DNA of 64,000 nucleotides from Aptenodytes patagonicus (taxonomy: Eukaryota > Chordata > Aves > Sphenisciformes > Spheniscidae), in contig NC_134963.1 in assembly GCF_965638725.1 (NCBI RefSeq), positions 7,757,501 to 7,821,500 on the forward strand, written 5' to 3'. Each line of letters opens with the position of its first letter. Position 1 is the stretch's first letter. Positions 1 to 11,736 of the stretch are shown here, piece after piece. The notes beneath the pieces are model-generated. The model ran no database searches. It saw nothing but the letters and a program-made list of their open reading frames with translations, and had not been told where the DNA came from. The position numbers and the translations under genes were made by a program.

Positions 1-773
1 GGTTACAGCGATGGTGGTGCCTCACTGTTTAGCCAGGCGTGAGGAATGAAACAACTGCAAGGAGAGATTTTGGTCATGCGATATGTGAAGTGTTTGTTTA
101 GCCTGCAACGCAGAGAGTATTTTTCTGAGTACTATGTCCTTGTTCCTTGGTTCCCAGCGATTACACTGGTTCCCCAAAGGGCTTTTGTAAAGGCCAGCGA
201 TGATGAAATGAGGACTGGCCACTGTTCACAGAGCCAACTGGTCCTTTTATCACTAGCTCACTTCCGTCACACCTCCTATCTCAAATCTTACAATACTTAC
301 TGACACTCTCGAACGCTGTATGACACCTGGGAAGGACGGAAATTGTCAGTCCTCAGTTCCAGGCTGTCCAGGCACCCCCTGCTTTCCTGTCCCCTCTGCC
401 ATGCACTGGCAGAAGGCAGTGACAGCAACAAACCAGCTACTCAGCTGGTGCAAATTGCTGTTCTTCTAACTGCAGAAGAACTTCACCAATACCCAGTCCT
501 GAGCTTTTTCTGCTCTGAGGTGTATGCTGCCATTGGCCTTTGCCTGCTTTGGTTTTGCAAGCCTAATCTTTCACTGAGATCCTACAGCAGACCTAGCTGT
601 AACGCTGCTGACAGCAGTGGGCAAGATATGTCAATTCATACAGCCGCGGGGCAGAAGGGCCTTCAAAGTCCTTGTGGTGAGATATACTGTTATGTATGCA
701 CCTCCTAAACCCCACCACAACCCCACAGGTAGACCTTGGTACCCAACAGTTGTTGCATGTCAGTCCTACTCAC
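1..773. other. TMEM116 intron downstream of exon 5
   Basis: This stretch follows the splice donor of the fifth TMEM116 coding exon on the minus strand. I looked on that strand for the next TMEM116 segments (fourth membrane span onward) and found none. Open frames of up to 121 codons on the plus strand show no recognisable protein. No repeat was recognised. Confidence 0.6.
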
Positions 774-3700
774 CTGGGGGGGCATCCTGTGAAGGTTCTG
801 ATGGTATTTCATCTTCAGGTCCATGTACAGATGCCAGGTGTAGTTGACAGTGTATAGAAAAGAGGCCACGTAGAATATCTGAGATACACAGACAGCATTT
901 CAGTCCTATAATAATAGTTCCTGTAGCACTTTTAGTTCATCGCTGAGGAACCCAAAGCCCATGGGCCAGAGGCAGGATGCTAAACAGCAGAGTGGACTGC
1001 CAAATATGAGGGTCCCTGCACAGCCCCTGTGCTCATGTCTACTGGGTTGCAGTGGGACACCAACTGGGAAGAGCCAGGTAGAGGAGGGGTTCCCACCTTA
1101 GACTGCACAAAGGCAGCTTCACTTTGGCCCCAAACCAGGGACAGAAGAACTAATGACGGCAGACTGTCTTAAAAATACAAATCTTCGTGACTTGGCTCAT
1201 TTTTTGGCCCAAATCCTGGCAACAAAGGGTTCAAAAGCACTTTGACCCTCTCTATGCTACATCCATTAGGAAACACAACACAGATTGCTTCTCACGTAAT
1301 GAGCTCACTACACAGTGAATTCACGGAAACAGAAAACAATAGTATATTTAGAGAGGAACGTGGGGGCAGAGAATATCTGCACTAAGCCTGAGTTAACATC
1401 CCAAGAGCCCTTTTCTCTCCATGGGAAAAAGGAGGAAAGAAAAGATACAGAACACTGTTTCCCACAGAGAGTTTCACAGCCCTTGATTCCAGCTTGAGAT
1501 GAGACCAAACATCTAAAATTTCCCGTAAAAACCCCCAAATCTTTCTTGAATTTGTTTCTGAATCCATGGATGCAGTCAAGTATAAATAGTGTTGCCTAAT
1601 CATACTATATATATGCGTGTGCTGTGTTTGTTACAGGAAACACATGCTTCAGTGGCAAAGGCAAAGAGGAAGGGCTGGACAAATGAATTTTTCTGTGGAT
1701 TTGCTATCCTTTGCCAAAGAGGCAAGGAGCACAGGTTTGCCGCCCTGGTATCATCTAAGCCCAGGAAAGTAGTCACTAAACAAACTTGGTCTCCTTCACT
1801 GAGATTGCAAACACTCTTGGCTGATTCAAAAGGCTGAGTCCAAGGGGCTGCTACATTGCAGTAGGAACATTACAGTGACTTTCCAGCTCATTAGATGAGG
1901 TTTAATGAGGGTTTGTTGCCCTTCTTCAATTACTTCCAGGAAAGGTCATTAAAACAGTCCACAAAGAACATTCTCTTGCACTTCAAAATGCTTTAGAGAG
2001 GCTCACAAAATGTCAGCACTGCCTTCTTTTTTGGAAGAGGGAACCAAAAGCCACTTGTGAAGTTGCCAGCAGAAAGTGAGGGAAGTTCTGCTCTCCTGAG
2101 CCCCAGCTTCGGGGCTGTGGACAGCCCTGCAGCGCTCACCATGAGGAGATAAAGCAGGGGCTGGGAGACATGAGAGTCCCTCATTATAACACTTCTGTGG
2201 GTCCCCATTGTGCTCACCAGTGTGAGCGGAGCCTGCCAGGACATTATTAGGCCACTGGAACTGAACTGGAAGAATGTGGGGGAATTGTGCAATTATAACC
2301 ACAATCTCTATTCTGGACTTTATTATTGTAACGTGAAGGCAAGGCAGGGAGGAGGAGAGAACGAAGTCAAGGGACAGCAGAAGGGAGCAGTATTTACATA
2401 TAATATCAACCAAGAGTCTGGGGCTGAAACAGGGAAAGTCCAAGAAACAAAGCAATCTCCTCCTTTACGACACGGTATGGATGTTAGGGGAATTCCATCC
2501 GCTGCAACGTCAGCCCTTGGTGATAAAGTGATGGTAAACGGGCCGAATAAGGCAAAATATTGACCTGCTCCTAAGGCAATCCCTTGAGACAATCACTTCA
2601 CATGGACTGTGGTGTGAGTCTCTCCAAGGGCTGCCATCTGCAAACACCACTGCCTAGCAGTCCTGAGCCTGTCCTCACCCTTGTCGTTCAGTGCATTTTA
2701 CATCTTCTAGGTGTTTGTGTGCAAAGAAGCCACGTGTGTTTATGAGACGCCCAGGAATGCAACCCTTGCGAGATTTCTCCGCTCAGCACAGGCATAATAG
2801 GCCCAGGAGACATTTACTCATTTCATTCGGTTACAGATCACTTATGCTCTGCAGAAACTGCTGGTTAAACCTGTTACTGGCTCCTACTTATGCACAAGGT
2901 GTTCCCACCATGCAAGGCCATTGCTGGGTGTTTAGTAAGGAGGTGTCCTGCACTGTGTCACGTGCACCGTGCAGGCACGGTTGCTATGGCAAGTGCTCCG
3001 TTTGTTTTAATTTCTCCCAGAGCAAACAGCAGCGACAGCTCTTGCCAGACGCAAGCTGGCTCTGCCACCCCGGCAGTCCTCCTGCCGGAGGTGGTCTGCT
3101 GCTGGCATGCAGGAGAGGAGCCCAGGAACCCTATGGCCGAGGTCGGGATGTGGCAGGCACCCTGCACACCCCACCACAGCACCCTGACTATCCACTGTGG
3201 GGCTGAGGCAAAGGCAAGTCCTGCAAGGACTCGCCCAAGGCCAGCTCTGCCCACCCACGCTGCCTTTCCCAGTGTGGAAGTAAAGCTCCCGACTGGCCCC
3301 CATCCTTTGCTGGTGTCCCTGAGAAGCATGGCCACAGGCTGGAAAAGCAAGGGCAGAAAAGAGCCAGAAATGCATGGGAGCATAGCATGCTCCCAGTGTC
3401 TCCGCTGAGAAATGGTGGCTTATTGTCTATATCCAACCTACTTCTCCTCTAGCAGTGCAGCCTGTCTTCCCCAGGCCATGAAAAGATCACACCAGCATTT
3501 AGAACTGTCCCCCAGGCAAAGCTGCAAGGGAAACAGCTCAGAAACACCCTCAGTCCCGCATGCTCCTTCCACCTTTCGGCTCTGAAAAGCCTCTCCCAAG
3601 CTCTTCTCATTTTCCCCTGTACCATCATCTAAAAACCATCTTTGATATTGTTCTGCATCATTCCCAAGTGGCCAAGTTACCCACACCCCACTGTTTCCTC

Positions 3701-6700
3701 TCCCGACGTGAACATATCGCGGTGCTTCCACAGCGGCACAGGAGAGCTAGAGAAACCAGAGATAAGCCGGGAGTGGGACAGCTGCTCCCGCCATCATGAG
3801 TATTATGGTTTTACCCACAAGAACGGCTGTTGAAACAACCCTGGGTGGCAGGCACCCATCCCCAGACACACAACAGCGTGAACGCTTCCATACCGCACAC
3901 ACAGCTACTTCCCTGCCCTCTCCAAGGTACATGGAGAGCCTCTCCAGCTTCAGATGCTGCTGCTCAGTGAAGACGTTTCAGTTCCCATCTGTGGGTACCA
4001 TCACGCTCCCAGGGAGCTGTCCGACCCCACACGACACACACCAAGGCTCCCGACAGCCACTTGCTCTTCCCAGTCATGTTTTTGTGGGTCCTTTAAAAGG
4101 AAACTGTTAAGCCCAGAGATCACCGCTTGTGAACCACCGCTCTGGCCCAAGCTTGGCTGTATCCTGCAGAGTTTTTTGAGAGCAGTGATTTGCAAAGCCT
4201 AATGGTGAAATGGGAACTCGGTGAGACAAAAGCAAACTGTCGGGAAAACGGTATTTCACTCACTCCACTCCAATTAGTCTCCAGCACACGGAATCAGCTG
4301 GAAAGCAGCCGAATCGCTGGGGCACGAGGCTAGCCTGTGCTGACGGAACAGCCCCTGAGCATCCTTGGGATCGTTTGAGAGAGGATAGGGCCAGGTCAGC
4401 AAAAGCAGGGCTGCTTATATGAGTAACGTTGTAAGTCCGAGCTCAAGCGAATCGCAGGATGTGTCTGTTCCTGCCCGGGATGGAGGAAGCACGAAGAGGA
4501 ATAGAAAAGCTGCCGTGTGAGAGGCACAGAGATCATCGTTGGCACGGGTCCAACAGGAAATAGATTAAGACCCGTCTACTCACTTTACACAAGCAACCCC
4601 AACGCAGCAACCACAAAATCCCATGCTCTCTTTGCCTTCCTCGTTGCCTCTCACAAACCAGATGTACCTAAAACCAAGCATCGTTATCTCCATTTTACAC
4701 ACGGGGTGAAGAGATCTGATAAGTCAGGGCCACACGGGGAGTCTCTGCCAAAGCCTGTCTAGAAACAGTCCCCCACAGCCATGCTCTGATCACCAGCGAG
4801 GCTAATTAAGGCAATGGGTGCAAAGTAACAGCATGAATGGTGATGCCAAGGCTACTCACTTGTCCTGTCGCTTGCAGGTTATAGCAGATGAGATCCTGCT
4901 TGGAGGTTGGTGTGCTATAGAGAAGCGCCCCAGCGAGCCAGCACATGCCCAGAAATAGGTCAGAGAGGCTCAGGTAGAAAAGTGGACGAACCTGAGAAAA
5001 GTGACATTAGTCAGCAGGTCTGGGCGATGGTCACAACACTCCCGTGACCACCTACAGCAGCAGCTTTACCCCCTCGTCTAGATATGCTTTCGTCCCCAAG
5101 CTCTTCTGGTAGGGTAGCTCTCCTTGCACACAAAAGCCATGCTGATTCTTGCTCTCAGGAGCTGTTCCAATGCAGATACCCTGCTCTAATCATCCTTTCT
5201 GGCACTAGCAATGTCCCAGGATCCAAAAGCAGCACCAAATCTTACAGAAAATATTTCCAAGCTCCAGAATGTTACAGTTTTGCAGAATGGGACACGTTGG
5301 CAGGGAGAAGCGATACTATTTGTTAAATCAACTGATAGAGAAATCAAACTTTTGGTAAACACAAACCCTTCTTCAGGTCTGAAATAACTTGAAACAGACA
5401 TTTTTCCTTTGTGTTTCATGTCATTTCAGTTGGTGACTAAGGCTGAATCTATTTTACATGCCAGATTAATTTTCGCTATGAGAGCCTCTAGTCTCTCTGC
5501 TGCACATTGCATCTTGCTGGAACAGAGTTGCGTCTCCTCTAATGGCAGTTTCCAGCCCATTTCCAGTTTGCATGCACTGGCCAAAAGGACTGTAAACACT
5601 GTAGGAAAACATTTGTGCAAAATTCTGGCCAACATTTTCGTTGTTAGTGGGAGAGCAGACACTCTGGAAAAGCAGCCTAATTATCTAGATTCTTAATTGT
5701 AGTCTTTGGTACCTAATTTGCAGCATCCTGGAGAGAAAATGATGGCATTTTTTTCCCCTACGGGAAATTATAATGCTAAACGCAGCATGGAAACATTTCA
5801 GGAGGCCTTGATTTCAAGACTTCTTTCATGGAACTGAGCTTTTGGTGAGATTTGCCTCAATATTGTCCTTTAAGTAAATGTTTGCCACCCATTGCACTGT
5901 GTGATACTTTTCTTGTTCCCGTGAGCAACGAGAAAGAGCTTAGTAAGACTGGTAAGTGGTAAGGTAGATCTGATTGAATCAGATCTGTCCTTATGTCGTA
6001 GTTTGAGGGAGATCTGCCTGGTGTCTTCCTGGGCCGCCCACTGCCATGCAGCAGCACGGCAGGTCCTCTGCCTTCTGCAGGATTTCTCTCCTCCAACATC
6101 CTTGTCCCTTCCATATTTGTACCATCCAACCCAGCAACATGGTAAATCAAACTGCTGTTGCTAGTTAAGTATCTGGAGCTAGTTTGTACGTCATTGCATT
6201 TACGAATGCCTTTTTAAACCAGGTTTTTCCTTGCTGGTGCAGAATTGAAGCCCCGGCAGGCGGTCATAGGCATGACAGGCTGGAGACATCGTCCAGTTTG
6301 CGAGCACGGCAGGTGAAAACCAAGCAGCTCTGAAATAAGCAAAGAAGCAACTTTTGCAATCGAACACATGACCCCTTTCTCTAGCAACAAGTGTCCTTGG
6401 AGCGAGGCACCGCTGTTTGGTTGAGGAGCTATTTTGGCACAGACCTAAATAAAGAAGTAGGTGACATAGTGGTAAGTGAAAGGCAGCATGGCTCTTCCTT
6501 GCAAATGGGAAAAGAAACAAAACAAAACAAATGGTATTTATAAAATAGAGGAAGAGAATGTAAAGACGTAATGATTCAGATGAGCTGCCAGGCTGGAGCA
6601 TACATGTCGATTTAGCTCACTCTGGCCATTGCCCAGGGACATCTGCCTGCACAGAACCTGTTGACATAACAGAGGAAATTCTTTGTTCGTTGCTTGCCAT

Positions 6701-9478
6701 CATCTCTTCTGAATGATTTAGCTCAGGCTGAAGACTTTTATTCACCCGTAGAGACAGAAAACAAGCTTCAAGAATGCAATATTTGATTTCCTAGGCTGGG
6801 GGCAGGAGGGGAAGTGTTTATAACATTGTTCTCCTCCCAGCCTCCAAAGCTGTTTAAAAATAAACATTTTACTCTGGAGCCTCATGACTCGGGGAATAAG
6901 CTGCCTGTGGCAAGCTTTGATGTGTATCTCTTCCAGCCCCTTTGTTTACAAATTTCCACTTAAGACCAGAAACATGGGGACAAGGCGATGGGGAAGTTAC
7001 TGAAGATTTTGCTGCTTTTGAAACACCAGCAATGGGTGTCCCCTGGCAGGAGGACACGAGCCTGGAAGCCGGATGCAGACAAGTCACTCCAGCTGGTATC
7101 CATCCCTCCTATCCGGATTTGCAGAAATAATCTGAGAAGAAACATCTGGAATTGCTTGAGCAGGAAGGGTCCATCTGTGACCCAGAGCCATGTGTGGTTC
7201 ACAAGCAGCTAGAGTGCAGCTCCCAAGCCACAGCCACATCATATGACTAATAGCACAAGGGCTCCTGAGCAATGCGGGCTTCTTGCCATGGAAGTAAACG
7301 GGCCGAGGCTGCTGAGTCACACCAGGACATCTGCCAAACCCAGCTCCGTATCATACCAGAGTGGAGGACCCCAGGAGAGAACCACGTCTGGAGCTCTCCA
7401 GGTGCGGGAGATGTGACAGAGGCGGCCTTTGATGTACACCTTGTGCAGCACAAGCTCAGGCAGGTTTTTCATCCCAGCACTAAGGTGAAGTCCCAGCTTT
7501 CATTCCTCCCCGGGAATGCACGGAGATCTCCGCAGCTCATTCTCGATGTGCTGGGCAGAGCGTTTCCAGGAGGCTGGCTGCCTGGGAGCAAGACTGCCCT
7601 GCATGTTCTAAGGGGTGCAAATTTGCCCTGCAAACCTGGACTCATGTTCTCCTCCCCACCCTGCTTCATCCAACGATGTGTCAGCTGTTAGCTTGACTGC
7701 ATGTCTTCCTTCTCTGGGGATAACTCACTGCATTCCCTGGAAGTCCTGTTCTCTGGGCTGCAGATCAGACCCACGACGTACAAAGAACATTGAAGACAAG
7801 GGAAGTACAAATACAGCTTTGTTACAACACAGCTCTACTGTCCTACTGCTCTTAGCCGTAACCTGTTATCTGCGTGGTCCACAGACCGGGCTGCCAGACA
7901 TCTGCAAATCCTGGACAACAAACCCCAGCTTCACACATCAGCTCTGTGCACTGCCTCCGGTAAGTCCTGGACAGACAGAGGGACTGCGTGTGGACAGCAA
8001 AAGCCTGGTGGGCTTGGGATGGAGGTCTACGGTTACTGCGCATGTGCCAGCCACCTGTTCAGCATGTCTGATATAATCCCAGGCACATGGGGTTCCCTGC
8101 ACACACGACCTGCACGTGTGATGCACTCAGGACGTGCCAGGCACTGTATCCATGTCAGATCTGCAGTGCACGCACTGACAGTCCCACCCCGAGGGAAGTT
8201 TGCACCCGAGTCCCACTGCTTCAGCATTAGAAATGTTCCTGGCTCCTGTGCGTGGCCAGGGTGAATCTTCCAAAGCCCCATTGCAGAGCCCAGCACAATA
8301 AACTGCTTTTCAGCCTGGTCTCTTTCTGTCTGAACTTTGCAGCGTCTTTGAGTTGTATCAGTTTTAGTAGCGCACCTGCCTGGAAAAACTACTCAGAAAT
8401 ACCCGAAGACAGACACCTGTAAATACATTTCCTACAGGGGCATCTCCAATTTGCACTTCAGCAGCTTTGCACCCAGCTCCTCAGCCCTCCAGGCGTTTTG
8501 CCCCACAGAGGACGACATGCTAACAAAATCGCTGTTCCCGGGATGTGTCTGAACGACTGGAGGACTTTCCCGGAGCGGCAGAAAGCGCGGGGCTAAGGAA
8601 CCTGCTTCTCCCTGTGTGGGTGCAGTTCAAGGTTAGTCCCTCCAACTCATATCACAGACAAAAGGCCAAACTCTTGGCAAGCCCTTTGCCTCTCAGCTGT
8701 TAAACAAGGTTTAACCACATAAGCCTGAGACCTGCAGTTGCTCCTAGCAGAAGTGCCTGACCCACGCGGGTCTTTGCTACATGCACGACCCATCTGCAAG
8801 GTACCAACACCTTGACTTAGGGAAGGAAAAGGAGGCGCAGACCTTACCTCGGGGGACCGCACTGCATTTTGAAAGACGGCGTAGGCAATAATTGAGCTGG
8901 AACCTATAACACTGAGAAAATAAAGCACAGGTTGGAACAGGAGTACATCTGCCTCGCCGGGATAAGGGATTGCTCTTTCTCCGGAGAAAATGGTCATTGC
9001 AATAGTAACTCCATCCCGGCATCCCGGGGACGCGGGTTTAGCAGCGCGTTGTACCTGAGCACGGCCATGGTGAACTGTATCCACTGGAGAGCCGAGTATA
9101 CCTGGGGAGAAGGACGGGTGCGAGCTCAGCACGACACGGCCCCACGCGCGGCGGGGAGCGCCCCACAGACACGCGAGCCGCTCTGTGCCCGCACAGACCG
9201 GGCAGCCGCGGACCGGGGGGTGCCGGGGGCAGGTCCCAGCCCGCAGCCCCCGGAGAGGAGCGGGCAGGGCTGCTGGTGCCGCAGGGCACGGAGCGGGGCG
9301 CAGGGCTGGGGAAGGGTTGGCCGGGGAGGGGATGGGGGCGAAGGGGCGCGCACGGAGGGGACGGGCAGGGTGCCGGGAAAGGGGACAGCCGCTGCCCCCG
9401 GGGGTCCCGCTGCCGGCGGGGCTCGCTCACCTCCTGCCAGCCCCCGTCCAGCCGGGCCGCCTCCGCCGGGAGGGCCAT
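774..9478 (-). CDS. TMEM116: TMEM116, GPCR-like transmembrane protein 116 (5' part, five coding exons)
   Basis: Coding exons in transcript order are 9478-9431, 9101-9055, 8911-8848, 4991-4860 and 878-774. All have GT-AG sites and compatible phases, giving 132 residues before the gene runs off the left edge. The start is the first ATG in the CpG island; exon 1 encodes MALPAEAARLDGGWQE. TM1 is about residues 27-48 (SVIGSSSIIAYAVFQ), TM2 about 55-78 (LFYLSLSDLFLGMCWLAGAL) and TM3 about 98-115 (IFYVASFLYTVNYTWHLY). From memory, human TMEM116 has matching segments (RSPEVRPLFYLS, DIICYNLQAVGQ, YTVNYIWYLY). The family is seven-pass and related to rhodopsin-like GPCRs; its ligand is not established. 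No later exon was found in bases 1-773, so about half the protein is outside. Family assignment is strong; the N-terminus rests on my splice reading and the ATG context is only moderate (C at -3, G at +4). Confidence 0.88.
879..4859 (-). other. TMEM116 intron 4
   Basis: Intron of about 4.0 kb between coding exons 4 and 5. Bases 2690-3400 are relatively GC-rich and carry several overlapping open frames of 120-170 codons on both strands; none resembles a known family and their mutual overlap points to base composition. No interspersed repeat was recognised. Confidence 0.6.
4992..8847 (-). other. TMEM116 intron 3
   Basis: Intron of about 3.9 kb between the exon encoding TM1 and the exon encoding TM2. 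I see no additional exon, RNA gene or repeat. The longest open frames (about 140-150 codons near 7.3-8.1 kb) are not recognisable. Confidence 0.6.
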
Positions 9479-10160
9479 GGGTACCCGCCGCCGCCGCCGC
9501 ACCGCTCCCGGGGCTGCGGTCACCGCCCGCGCTCCGCCCCGGGGCCACCCCGCGCCCGGCCCGCCCCGCGCCCCGAGCCCGGCCCCCGCCGTCGGAGCCG
9601 GCTGCGGGCAGCGCCCGGTCGTGGAGAGGAGCTGAGGGGGGCCGGAGCCCCGGGGGAACAGCGGGGCCGGCGTCCCGGGGGCCGGGGACCCGCGCCCCCG
9701 CCGCCGTGCATCCCCACCGGGGTGCAGAGCCCGACCCAGCCCCGGCGGGAAGGCTCACCGGGGGCCCCTGGACCAAACACCCCGGGGTACCGCATCCCCG
9801 GCCACCCCTCCAGGAGCCGACCCGAAGCGACCCTGCTTAGCTTCCCCCACCCTGCCCCCGCACAGTAAGTTGGCACAGGACTCCCCATCTCTCCTCCGTG
9901 GCACCGCCTCTTAGCGACGCCACGAGCGGCCGGGGGCGGGGAGCCGCCTCAAGAGCGCGCGGGCGGCGGGCGGCGGCGCCTCTGAGGGGGCGCGCGGGGT
10001 GGCGGTGGCGGTGGCCCTGGCCCTGCCGCGAAGGGCGCCTGGCCTTCAGCGCCACGGAGGCTCCCTCCTCAGGAGTCAAGCGGGAAGCGTCTTCGCACAG
10101 GCCTCGTAGAGATTGCCCCCGACGCCCGCCCTGCCTGGGGTCCTTCCTCCTCCCCTCCTA
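9090..10160. promoter_or_regulatory. CpG island over the TMEM116 5' end
   Basis: A very GC-rich, CpG-dense block containing TMEM116 coding exons 1 and 2 and extending about 680 bp upstream of the start codon. GC boxes are visible, for example near 9929-9940. There is no TATA box near the start. It is the probable TMEM116 promoter. In mammals the equivalent island serves TMEM116 and ERP29 divergently; here no ERP29 exon lies on the plus side. Confidence 0.75.
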
Positions 10161-11736
10161 AGCGGGAGAGGACGCCGGGCCCGAGGGACACCCTCCCACC
10201 GCTTCGTGTAAATCCCTCATCTCCGGGGCATTCCTTTCACTTCTAGGTGGCATCATCTGGCTGATCAGCCTTTGCCTTTCCCTCTAACCACAGAAATCGG
10301 CAGCAGTTTCTCTAGAAAGCAGTTTAAGAAGCAGCTATTAACTGGAACCACTTTTTTTATTATAGCATTATTAATACATTTTATCTTGCAGCAATATCTG
10401 CTCCTTGTACCCACCCCAGGATTCAAAAGGCAGCAAAGCTCCCACAGAAATCAGTTTTGCTTAGCTTAAAGCATAGTCTTAAGGTAAAACACTCATCAGG
10501 TGTTTCTCTTTTCAACTCTCTGTAACACTGATCAGGAGTACAGCATCTTCCAGTGGCCATCTGAATTCCACACAGCATGAACAGCACATGCAGTATCAAG
10601 TTTTGAGGACTGACCTGATCCCTGGCCAGGTATCTCCATTAAAATAACATAGCTGGGGCTTCTATGGGCACAAATACTTCTGCTTCCTGTTACAAGACCT
10701 CATTTTCAAATACTTAAAACTACCAAACGCTGATGAAGCTTTAGTTTGACAGTGTCAATCACTTCTGAAGACAAGGCTGGAGAAAATACTTTGTTCACGT
10801 TAACTATGGCTTGAGACTTTCAGATGTCCTTATTGGTCTCACCCCCCTTATTTTGAACCTGGGAAATGAAGCTTGGACGGGAAGGACAGGCAAAATGTGC
10901 CAGCATTGCATATGCTCTTCAGCCATCAGAAAACTCACCCAAATTTACCTCAGAAAAGACACGCTTTTGCACAAACTGGCGAGACTAAGTGTAATAGCAC
11001 CTCAAGGAGACTCTGCCCTTGCTCAGAGCTCAAATCACTCGCTCTGTCAGGGTACCACAAAGGATTTCAGGAGAACATTTGCTGGAACGGCTGCTCCAGC
11101 CAGAAGATGAGGGGCAAGTTCTGATATGTGGAGGATCTGTCTTGACTACGCCTGCCAGCATTTGGCTGATACCGAAGCCAAACAGAGATAGGAGGCACTG
11201 AAGGAGAAGACAGAAAAAGGAAACTCCGGGTCTCTTAGTCAACAACAGGTAAGAAGAACAAGACTCGGAAAAGGAGCCCTATTGGGAAAACAAAAGGTAG
11301 GAGGAGGGGTAGATTAAAGAGCATAAAACCTAAGGACACTAAGAACAGGGAAAGGCGGTGATGCGAGGGACCTGTACCTTTTACAACATGTAAGATGGAA
11401 TGTGAGACTGAATTTTGTTTTTTTTTTTGCCAGGGAACAGCTGTAAAAACCACCAGGAATGTGCTTCAGGCCAATCTAGTGCTTTTTTTTTTTTGGTCTA
11501 CTTTAACACTGTTATTGAATAGTATTACACAATACTGGCATCTTGCTTTAAGGTGATTTCTCCAACATTTTGAATACTGTGTTTTTAAGGAATGTCTTCC
11601 TCTTGATCTTCTAAACTGAGAATACCAGAAGGAAATCTGCTGCTCTCTTGAAGTGAGCGGGAAGTTTGCTTGCATAAGGAGAACTGGTTAGGACTCTTGA
11701 CAGTGTTTCACAGCTTGCACAAAGTTCTCCAACATA
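10161..11736 (-). other. ERP29 3' UTR (to about 10340) and short intergenic gap
   Basis: On the minus strand the sequence after the ERP29 stop has no further exon. The nearest canonical poly(A) hexamer I can find is at 10356-10361, which would give a 3' UTR of about 1.4 kb. The remaining bases to the TMEM116 CpG island are intergenic. Short T-runs occur at about 11418-11427 and 11484-11494. No repeat family was recognised. Confidence 0.5.
10356..10361 (-). terminator. Candidate ERP29 poly(A) signal
   Basis: TTTATT on the plus strand, i.e. AATAAA on the minus strand, about 1.38 kb after the ERP29 stop codon. It is the first canonical hexamer downstream of the gene. Use is inferred; a variant signal closer to the stop is possible. 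Confidence 0.45.

Noticed and set aside
2691-3408. Overlapping frames of 120-172 codons on both strands in TMEM116 intron 4
   Set aside because: Moderately GC-rich intron; frames overlap on both strands and show no conserved motif.
8932-9888. Long overlapping open frames on both strands (up to 302 codons) around the TMEM116 start
   Set aside because: They lie in a CpG island with very high GC, overlap one another in several frames, are rich in Gly/Pro/Arg/Ala and lack family motifs; the TMEM116 exons explain the coding signal.
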